From the NCBI GenBank assembly GCA_028571685.1, contig CM053143.1:194749829-194813828 (forward strand): 64,000 nucleotides of DNA, read 5' to 3'. A program made the translations under genes and the position numbers. Below, in pieces: positions 55,889-64,000 of the stretch. Position 1 is the first letter of the stretch. The number at the start of each line of letters is the position of its first letter. The DNA comes from Heterohyrax brucei. Its lineage: Eukaryota > Chordata > Mammalia > Hyracoidea > Procaviidae. The notes beneath the pieces were generated by a model that saw only the letters and a program-made list of their open reading frames with translations, was not told where the DNA came from and made no database searches.

Positions 55889-56035
55889 CTGAAACCAAAC
55901 CCATTACCTTTAAGTGGGTTCTGGCTCACTGCGACGCTGTAGGGCAGACTAGAACTGCCCACCTGGCTTCTGAGGAGCTGGAAAACTGCTGACTGGTTCA
56001 CCGCCAAAGCCCTTGACTACAGCACCAGGCCTTCC
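55889..56035 (-). mobile_element. AfroSINE, minus
   Basis: 'attacctttaagtgggttct' tail, 'actgcgacgctgtagggcag', and the head end 'ctacagcaccaggccttcc'. Confidence 0.8.
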
Positions 56036-56212
56036 ACCGGGACAGAGGAGAACTCTCATCGTCTAAGCCACGTCACTCGCACAAGCTCAGGCTTCAACAC
56101 GTCTTTCTGGGGACAGGATGCCATCCATGGAAGCTGTTATCTCTGGACAACACCCCTCAGGCCTGGCCCTTTAAGTCATTGTCAGACGCACAGCACATCC
56201 GGAGAGGAGATG

Positions 56213-56300
56213 CTGTCACCATTTCAGATGCGAGGCTCAGAGAGGTCAGACGACTTTGGCCTGGTTACAGCCCGAAGATGGGGCTGAGCTGGCATCTTAG
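56213..56300 (-). mobile_element. MIR SINE fragment
   Basis: 'caccatttcagatgcgaggc' and 'gaggtcagacgactttggcc' in reverse MIR order. Confidence 0.6.
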
Positions 56301-56619
56301 TCCAGGCCTGTGTGAAGCCACAGTCTTTGCTTTCCCATGAACCTCCTGTCCACTCTGTAGACACCTCCCTCATCGCAGGTCCTGAGACAGTGCTGGCAGG
56401 GGAGCAGGATGGCTCCTGGCTCAAAGGGCCGTTGTCCAGAGGGGATGGCACCTCAGCAGGAAGACAGTGGTGCACTGAGCAGGGCTCCCCCAAGTTCTTT
56501 TTAAAGGGTTTTTACAAGGAACACACAGTACTCATCTCATCCAGCACTTTAAGTCGTTCTGAAGTGGGCTGCTTGCTCTGGGCTGTCACACTGCTGGGGG
56601 GATGCCTTTCCCTGGGAAC

Positions 56620-56690
56620 CTGTTATTCACTCAACAGCAAGCCTTTGCTGAGCACTTGCTGTATACACGGCACTGTGCTAGGGCCTCCGC
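56620..56690 (-). mobile_element. L2 3' terminal fragment, minus
   Basis: 'tattcactcaacagcaagcc' and 'gcactgtgctagggcctcc' are the reverse L2 terminus. Confidence 0.55.
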
Positions 56691-56699
56691 CCTCCCCAG

Positions 56700-58135
56700 G
56701 GAATTCCCCGGCCCCGTGTGGAGGCAGGCAGACCCACGGCAGATGCCCACGGGTGCCTGTGGGATCGGGCAGGAACTTCCATCTTCATCCAAGGTTGTGG
56801 ACACAGAAGAAAACCATGTCTATGCCCCACGGTACCAAGACCGCCCGTCTGTCGGTTTGTGGTACCGTGGCAGCTCTCACGTGGTCCTGCGACACAGGAT
56901 GCTACGCCCTCTGAATTTCAAACACCAGCAGCTTCACCCACGGTAAGGTTTCAAGGGAGCATCAAGCCTACGACAGACTAGCAAGAAAGACCAGGCTGTC
57001 TACTGCTGAATGTCAGCCAGCGGGGACCCAGCAGGTCACGACAGAACGCAGTCCATATGGTGCTGGAAGGCAGCCGCCTGGGCTGTAAGGCCCTCAGACC
57101 CACACAGGCTGCAGGAGGGGACGTGAGCAGACCAGCAGTCGTGAGGACGGTGCGGCAACAGCGATGGCCCGGCTGCTCGTGGGTCACCAGGAGCTGGCGC
57201 TCACTTGTTGGTGACCATCAGAAATAACAACACTCAGCAAAGTCAGAGCCTCAGGACCCCTAAACTGGACTGCGTGAATTGCCTCAGTTTGCTGAGAAGC
57301 CCCCCTGGGTTGCCCACATCGGGACCACGTGTGCGGCTGAGAGTGAGGTCCCCCTGTCAGAAAGCACTGACTCCACTCTGCAGCGATGTGGGGGGATGGT
57401 GGGACGCAGTGGGGGGAGGGTGGGACGCGCTGGCCCTGTTTCCAACCCTATTGTCTTTGGCCTCCAAGCACTCACGGTGGTGATTTACGGGCCCTGGTTA
57501 ATTGGGGCGGTCATCGGACGGGCTGGAGTCATGGCCAGCGATCAAGGAGCTGCCATTCATTCTAGGAGACAGCAAGTGGGCAGTTTAAGGGCACTTCAGA
57601 TGAATCCTCCTGGGAGGTCAGCCCCTCCGTCCCTGGGACCAGTCAGAACTCACCCTGCTGCGGACCAGACAGACAGACAGACAGAACCAGGCGGGGGAGT
57701 CAATGTGGGCGTGGCTGGGTAAGCTGGTGGTGGGCACGCAGGCCCGGGGTCAGAGGGGTGGGGACAAACTCAGGGCAAGATTTTGAGCACCTTCAAGGCA
57801 AAGGGGAAAATCCCCTGCTCCAGGGCAGGCTGGCAGAAGCCCAGCTGGGGTGAAGGAAGCGCAGAAGAGGAGGCACTGGATCCACTGTAGCCGTGCTGAC
57901 AGGAAGTCACTGCCAGCTCAGCTCCGCGCAGACCCTTGCAGCCCTAAGTGAGACCCCGGTAGATCACGTTGTACCATTGTTAATCAGAACATAACCTGAA
58001 GCGTCGGACAGGGACGAGGAGGAAATGGGCCTGGGCAGTCAGCATCTCCCTGCTGGAAACGAAGCAGCCTGGCTCGACAGCCTGACAACAAGGCTGAAGG
58101 CCCCTGGCCCCCTGAGCGCGGCTGCCAGGGCTGGG
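56700..58135. other. No gene recognised
   Basis: GC-rich; frames up to 147 aa lack domains. A short (AGAC)4 run lies at 57667-57684. Confidence 0.45.
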
Positions 58136-58139
58136 CTCC

Positions 58140-58440
58140 AGGCTTAGTTAAACTGTTTTGATCTCCCATAAATCCTCGTAAGCTACTTTAAGGCTCATTA
58201 GACCCCTCAATTGCCATTTAAGTGTTTTTCTCTGCACTAACTGCTTCTTGTTAAATAGTTTGACATTTATGCGTCTAGACGTGGCTTGTTTGGATATTGA
58301 TTTGGGCCCGAATGATAAGGAGGAGAGGCAGCAGCCTGCGTTTTGCTGTCATAGGCAGTGGCCATATATCTCAGTGAAGTGGATTATTCCTTTATGGCCC
58401 TGCACTGGAGTGAGCTTGAAAACCAGAGTCCAGAAGAGGC
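58140..58440. other. Candidate conserved non-coding element
   Basis: An AT-rich block in GC-rich flanks with dense factor-like words: ttagttaaactg, gctcattagac, caattgccatttaagtg, gttaaatagtttgac and ggccatatatctcagtg. It resembles no repeat in the window. Confidence 0.38.
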
Positions 58441-58674
58441 TGTACCCTTCCAAACAGCACCCCGCCTCTCTGGGGAAGATGTTTAAAAGCGAGACAGGAG
58501 AGACACAGCCCCAAGTGGGCCTCCTGGCTTTGCTGAGCTTGTTCACTCTGGGGGCCTCGCTCTTGGACACCCGGGTGGTGGCTGTGGGCACCTGGAGGCA
58601 GCTCAGCCTGTTGCAGCCTCTTGAGATGGCCGGGCCTGTCACACTCCCAGGCCTCTGTACTGCTCTCCTGGATT

Positions 58675-58770
58675 GCAAATGCCCTTCTTTCCTCCGTCTT
58701 GTAAACTCCTGCTCATCCCTCAGGACCCCAAGCAAATGATCCCTTCTTGGGAAGTCTTTGGTTTCCCGAT
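58675..58770 (+). mobile_element. L2 fragment
   Basis: 'aactcctgctcatccctcag' then 'cttcttgggaagtctttgg' fit the L2 block. Confidence 0.55.
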
Positions 58771-59450
58771 GATGCATGCGGCGATGTAGCCCCCGACCCA
58801 GGGGCTCAGACTTGGTCAGCCAGTCCCTCCTGCCCGGTGTGTAGATGGACTGGTGTGTGACCCGCCCAAGGCCACGCAGAAAGCAGGACAAGGAGCTGGG
58901 CCCGAGACATGGAACATCAGCCACCAGGCCAGCCCCCTTCCCACCGTGCTTTCTGGATCCCCCACCCAGCTGACACCAGGCTGTGGACCGTCTCATGATC
59001 TCCCGCAGCAGACACCACCGGAGGGGCTTGTGACCAGAGGACGAAATCTCTGATCGATACCGAGAACCCCGCGGTGCCACGGCCCTGCCAGCAGCAGGAG
59101 TCACGCTCCCAGGAGCCCAGGGGAGCCCGGGGGTCTCTGTGGGGGTCTCCTTCCCTCTCCCCTCCCCGCTTCTGCCCCCTCACTGCTCCCCTTTCCTCTC
59201 CTGTTCTTCAGAGCACGTTTGAAAGTACAGAAAACACAGTGGACCAAACCTCCCAGGCACCTACCGCCTGGACTCGATGACGATGCCCGTTTTATCGCTC
59301 TGTCAGTCGTCTCCCCGGATCCAGTGCCGCGCCAGCCACTGTTGTCCGTCCAGCTGTGCTTTCCTTCTGCAGACACGGACGTTCTGCGTTGCGTGCTGTA
59401 AAGTGTACACAAAGTGCGGGTGTTTATTTTAGTGGTCCTGGAGGGTTTCA
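58771..59450. other. No gene recognised
   Basis: GC-rich. An old LINE-like word (gaaagtacagaaaacac) lies at about 59220. Confidence 0.4.
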
Positions 59451-59451
59451 C

Positions 59452-59608
59452 TGGGGCCCCTGTGGTGCGGTAGTTAAGTGCTCAGCGGCTAACCAAAAGG
59501 TCAGCAGTTTGAATCCACCAGCCTCTCTTCAGAAACCCTGTGGGGCCATTCTACTCTGTTCTATAGAGTCTCTAGGAGACAAAATACACTCAACAGAGAC
59601 AGGTTTGA
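59452..59608 (+). mobile_element. AfroSINE, plus
   Basis: ggggcccctgtggtgcggt, 'gtttgaatccaccagcctct', 'tctactctgttctatagag'. Confidence 0.9.
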
Positions 59609-59884
59609 TTTTTGTTTTTTAAGTATTTCGTTAAACAAATATTGTTCAATTTTGTTTACCTGTTCTTCTGCCGGCAGGCATTTCAGCTGTTGTCATGTTG
59701 GACGGGGACAGACCGCTGCCTCCAGCCTCAGGCACGTCCCCTGGGGTGCTTCAGAGTCTTTCGGGGCCAGTCCAAGAGTGGAATTTTCGCACACTGGATG
59801 TGGCCGGCTTGCCCGCCAGCGCGGCTGAGCCGGGTTCCCAGCTGCCGGACCTGCTTTCTAGGTCTCACATGCCCCTTCCACCAC

Positions 59885-60400
59885 CGTCTGTCGCCTTGTG
59901 GTGCTGTGATGCTGGAAGCCATGCCGCCGGCATTTGGGCTACGGAGCAACCTGTGAGAGCTGGGACCCACGGGACGGCCTGGCGCCCCCACGTCCCGTGT
60001 GTTTCTCGCCGTGGGCAGCACTGCCTTTACCACCCGTCCATCTTGTTCTGGTCGGAAACGTCGGCGTTCTGCTCCTCTGACGGATTCCTGCCGTGCCCAG
60101 ATGACCGTCTCCACAGGTTTTGCTGTCCTGCAGGGTCACCATGTTGGACGGGTCCCCGTGCAGCTTCCCGACCAGGGCTGGTGACACAGCCCCAGGGACC
60201 TCAGAGAGTCATCCAGCGAGAGCCCTGTGGAGCGCAGCGGAGTCCGATCGGCTGCCCTGCTGGGCGCACGTCATCGTCCCTGGAGGAGGAAGTCACGCTG
60301 GTGCAGCAGAGGACCGTGAGGGAGAGGGACACCCACGGCGGGGTGGCCCAGGGGCCACAGCCAACACACTGCTGACTCTGCGGAGGACGCTCAGGGTGAC
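59885..60400 (+). mobile_element. Internally deleted RTE, plus
   Basis: The 5' block 'gtggtgctgtgatgctggaag' shortened to its core (tgctgtgatgctggaagc), then after about 170 bp of unassigned sequence 'gcagcttcccgaccaggg', then the 3' ORF end 'cgcacgtcatcgtccctgg' and 'agtcacgctggtgcagcaga'. CpG-rich and diverged; same 5'-3' plan as 38990-39475. Confidence 0.6.
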
Positions 60401-60507
60401 CTTTTGTTCTGTCATACAGAAGCTGACGGGACAGCAACCCTTTGTCCTTCTGTGACGTATCAGTTATTCATCTAGGTAACTGTCTATCATCTGTCAACTA
60501 TTTCTTC

Positions 60508-60706
60508 ATCCACCCATCCATTCATCCACCCACCCACCCACTCACCCATCCATCCACCCACCATCCACCCAACCACCCACCCATCCACTCATCCACTCAT
60601 CCACCCATCCACCCATCCACCATCCCCCATCCACCCATCCACCATCCCCCATCCACCCACCCACCATCCACCCATCCACCACCCCCCCATCCACCCACCC
60701 ATCCGT

Positions 60707-60737
<31 letters not shown>

Positions 60738-61150
60738 CCCGTCCACCCACCCATCCATCCATCCACCCACCCGTCTACCCGTCCACCCACCCACCCACCC
60801 AACCATCCATCCATCCAGCCACCCACCCACCACCCACCCACCTACTGGCTATTTATCCGTGTAGCTGTCTACTCTCATCTGTCTGTGCATCCATCTGCCC
60901 ACCCGTGGCGTATCTCGCTGTGTAGCTCTCTGTCTCTTCTTTGTCATCTGTACGTCTACCCGTCTAGTTACCTGGCTAGCATTTCTTTCTATCTAGTATC
61001 TGTGTCTTCTCTGTCATCTCTCTGTCCATCCACTCTTGTATCTTCCTATGTCGCTATCTGTCCATCTACTCTCCGTCATCTGTCTGTTATCTACCTACTG
61101 TCCGTCTGTCTCTCCCCATCCACCCATCTGCTCACTGCCAGTCTCTCTGC
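60508..61150. repeat. CCAT/CCAC array decaying into TCTG/CATC tract
   Basis: Near-perfect ccaccc/ccat words to 60845, then degenerate tctgtc/catctg words to about 61150. Frames read as His/Pro/Ser/Ile runs. Confidence 0.9.
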
Positions 61151-62757
61151 CCCTCACCCACCAGATTCCCTGCTTGCCTTTGTCCCCACTGAGTCACAGC
61201 AGTGGCTCCTGTATTCTTGACACTAATCTTCTCTCTGATACACACACCACAGACATCTTCTGTCTGTTCCTTTTATCTTTTGTCTGACAGGCCACTTACG
61301 TTTCTGACGCACCAGCCGGCCCTGGATTATAAACAAGTCTGGCTTTAAGTTGACTCTGCGCCTGTCTGAAGGGTGAGCTGTGATTGGCATCCAACCTCAG
61401 TTAGTCGAACGTTTCCCTAGCGTGTTCTGTATCGTGTACCTTTCTATGCAGATACCTTAAAATGTCTTTATCACACTGATACAGTGACAATAATAGCGAT
61501 GTGTCACGCACAGCACCCTCTGGTCATTACCCACCACCGTGGGCACCTTCTCCACGGCTGAGGACGTGCCCACAGGGCAGATGTTCTCCACCAGACTCGG
61601 AAGACTCTGTTCTGTAAAATCTTTTAGACCAATTGCGAATTTCACTGTAGACTCTAAACTAAGAAAACCTGTGTTGTGACACCAGGCTGCATTTCCCTGG
61701 GGTTTTCAGCCCCACTCAGAAAGTGCAGGGAGGGTGGGGGTGTGCGCAGGGTGGCGCAGGCACCCGACAGAGGATTTCTTCATCACCTCCTCGACACAGC
61801 CGTCAACCCCACACACCCGCTATGAGTCCCCTGCCTTGGGGTGCAAGGGAAAGTGCCTCTGGGGACCTGGTGAGAGCAAGCTGGCGCCCGCACTTGGAGA
61901 AGAGGATGCCCAGGGAAGGGCAAGTCCCAAGCGCTCTAGGATCACAGAAACCACACAGAAATATGGAGGTTGGGGGTGGAAGACCGGCCCCAACTCCAGC
62001 CACCGGAAGTCGAAGAACCGCCGTGGTAGTGAGGCAGGGGTAGCGGAAGCCCAGAGTGGGTGCTGCGAAGGCCCTGGCGTCACAGGACAGAAGGTCTGGT
62101 GGGATGGGGTTCGGGAACTCAGTAAGGGGACGCTGGGACAGCCCTGGCAGCACAGGACAGAGGGCCCAGAGGGGCGGGGTTGGGGAGGCCGGTAAGAAGC
62201 TGTCGAGGAGGTCCAGCCGTGTACTCAGCACAGCAGACTGATCAGCTGCACTTTGGAGAACACGTGGCGTGTGGCACCCTGACTGCCATCTGGCACTGCC
62301 TGCAGGCCTGCCACAGGCACAGAGTGTCAGTGCCTGGCACATGTGGACAGTGGGGCCCCCCTTTCTGGGCTCTGAGGGAGGGGCCTGGGGGCTGCCCAGT
62401 GGCTGATGCAGACCATGGCTGGGTTCACCCTATCACAAGCCACCACTTGAAGGCCTGCCCCTAGGAGAAGGGTGCCCCTTGTGGGACCCCAGGGACCAGA
62501 CGCGGAGTCAGTTCTTTCTGGCGGGCTTTGTGGGGGCTGGTTTGTAACCATGGGTTGTTGGTAAACCAGACATCTGTAACCAGGGACCGCCTGGAGGGAA
62601 CTCCCTCTGCCTCTCCTTTGGGAGCAATCCTACCTGTGTCCTGACTCAGAGCGTCCCCAGGCTCTGAAGCCAGCCTGGAGCCTTCTTCCTATGGTTAGTT
62701 TTCTGCCCTGAGACTTTTCATCCGTCCAGAAGTTTTGCAGAAGGCATGAATCTAACT
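61151..62757. other. No gene recognised
   Basis: GC-rich in its second half. A diverged tandem pair (ccctggc..cacaggacaga) at about 62072 and 62143 is visible. Frames to 179 aa lack domains. Confidence 0.45.
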
Positions 62758-63195
62758 GGGGTTGAAACAGCATTGCATTCCTAGGCTGGATCTTGCTTGT
62801 TCACAGTGTGTTTATTTCTAGTCTTCTGCTAGGTTTAATTTACTAATTTCTCATCTCACGTGTGTCCACACGTGTGTGTAAGTCCTCACTGTTCTGGGCG
62901 CCCCTGGCAGCTTTGGTGCCCGGGTGTATCGCCTCATCCAGTGAGGTGGCTGGTGTTGTCTTCTGCTCTGTGAAAGTCGGAATGAGGTCCAGCTGTTTCT
63001 GCTACCTGCAGAAGCATCAAAGAGTGTGTGTAAGACGGCCCAAGACTACCCAAGTTTCTATGGTTGGGAATTTCTTATTTCTCCTTATACAAATTTTGAT
63101 AACATGTCTCTCTTCTGAAAATGTACCTATTTCTTCTAGGTTTTCAAATCCATTGATACAAAGTTTTTCCTAATAGTTTCTTCTAATCTTACAGC
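62758..63195 (-). mobile_element. L1 ORF2 fragment, minus
   Basis: 'acagcattgcattcctaggc', 'tctgctaggtttaatttact' and 'atttcttctaggttttcaaa' are the reverse of the L1 ORF2 RT region. Confidence 0.65.
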
Positions 63196-63212
63196 ACCTG
63201 GTGTCCTTATCA

Positions 63213-63305
63213 GAGGCCCTGGGGGCACGGTGGTGTTCTGTTCTGCAAGGGTCACCAAGGAGTCAGAGCCTAGTACGCTCCAGCCAACAACCAGGACAGC
63301 ATCAG
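63213..63305 (+). mobile_element. AfroSINE, plus, internally deleted
   Basis: Head 'ggccctgggggcacggtgg' joins directly to tail 'gcaagggtcaccaaggagtc' and 'ccaacaaccaggacagc'. Confidence 0.65.
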
Positions 63306-64000
63306 CACCAGCAGAGGGTGGGAGGGGTAGGTACACCCCAGCGGGCAATGGAGTGACCTCTGAGCAGTGTAGAGGGGACCGTGTTTCCCAGGAAGGAAAG
63401 AGGCAGCTTCCTGGTGCACACGAGTTGTCACCCAGCTATCCCTGCTGTGAGCACCAAGGTTGTGGGTCCCAAGGTTTACTGAGCCCCTCCTCCCCACGTC
63501 CCCAGCCCCCTAGCCAACGAGAGCCACCAGCTGGAGGTCAGAGGTCAGAGGTCACTCTGACAAAGGTTTAGCTGGCGAGGCAAGCAAAAGACGGACCACG
63601 CTGAGATACTCAGGCCCTGGTAGGGGCAGAGGCCCTTCTGACAGAGAACTTCAGTCAGCGCACCTGTCCTGCCCCCCACCACCTCACCAGAGACCCTTGG
63701 GACCAGAGTGCCTTATTTAGAAACCTGCAGGACACAGCCATCTGTATGGACGTGTTTCCTTGGTGGGTGGGAGGGAGTGGTGAGCAGAGAGGCTGGCTGC
63801 AGTGGCTGGGGACAGAGGAGGGGGCAGAGGAGGGGGCAGCGTCTCCCTGTGACACGGTTACTTCTGGTCTGCTCAGCCCTGTGGGGCTTCTCAGCATCCA
63901 GCTGGCTCTGACTGCCTCTGACTTAGGGCAGGTCCCTCAGCCCCGTGCATGTCAGTAGGTAGGTTTGGTTGAGGCCACCACTGACCACTTGCCGTGAAGT
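63306..64000. other. No gene recognised
   Basis: GC-rich; holds the half-site cluster at 63535-63554 and no domain-bearing frame. Confidence 0.45.
63535..63554 (+). promoter_or_regulatory. Triple AGGTCA half-site, two overlapping DR1
   Basis: AGGTCA occurs at 63535-63540, 63542-63547 and 63549-63554, each separated by one G. AGGTCA-n-AGGTCA is the DR1 motif bound by RXR heterodimers, HNF4 and COUP-TF. Could be chance repeat slippage. Confidence 0.45.

Overview
The window looks like gene-poor intergenic or intronic DNA from an afrotherian mammal, most likely a paenungulate such as an elephant. The case rests on repeat content. About twenty AfroSINE copies are present, with a tRNA-like head ending in an AACCACCAGGG-type end and a tail reading 'cgactcatagcgaccctat'. 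RTE-clade LINE fragments share that tail, alongside L1 fragments, MaLR-type LTRs, MIR, L2 and mariner/hAT remnants. Genus cannot be decided from the sequence. I found no host protein-coding gene, tRNA, rRNA or CRISPR array. The long open frames lie in tandem repeats or transposons.

Layout. 1-8.1 kb: RTE (antisense) split by a MaLR LTR, then an L1 broken by a 2.1-kb endogenous betaretrovirus-like provirus (5580-7682). 8.2-9.0 kb: hAT remnant with nested SINE and LTR. 9.0-24 kb: mostly single-copy-looking GC-rich DNA with L1 fragments, a mariner-derived MITE (12686-13249) and possible conserved non-coding elements near 9.95 and 19.7-20.3 kb. 24-26.6 kb: a MaLR LTR with a multiplied tip, an 850-bp TG/CA tract and a second LTR. 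28.3-37.6 kb: L1 ORF1 debris, a complete MaLR element (30386-34586) carrying a nested L1 and SINE, another L1 holding the second MITE copy (35325-35885), and LTR/RTE pieces. 38-42.3 kb: RTE 3' ends and hAT debris. 42.3-61.2 kb: two tetranucleotide arrays and two 17-unit minisatellites, one grown inside an AfroSINE (45151-45829) and one inside a MaLR LTR (55021-55661), around a nearly full-length dead RTE (49380-51938). 61.2-64 kb: mostly single-copy with an L1 fragment and a SINE.

The most interesting object is the provirus. Its two LTRs are identical over 264 bp and it has a perfect 6-bp target duplication, so it is very young. Yet it has no gag, pro or pol and only a broken env. The primer-binding site matches tRNA-Lys1,2. 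Between env and the polypurine tract lies a four-box element arranged like the constitutive transport element (CTE) of type D retroviruses. Because it is both young and unable to make its own proteins, it was probably mobilised in trans by a relative elsewhere in the genome.
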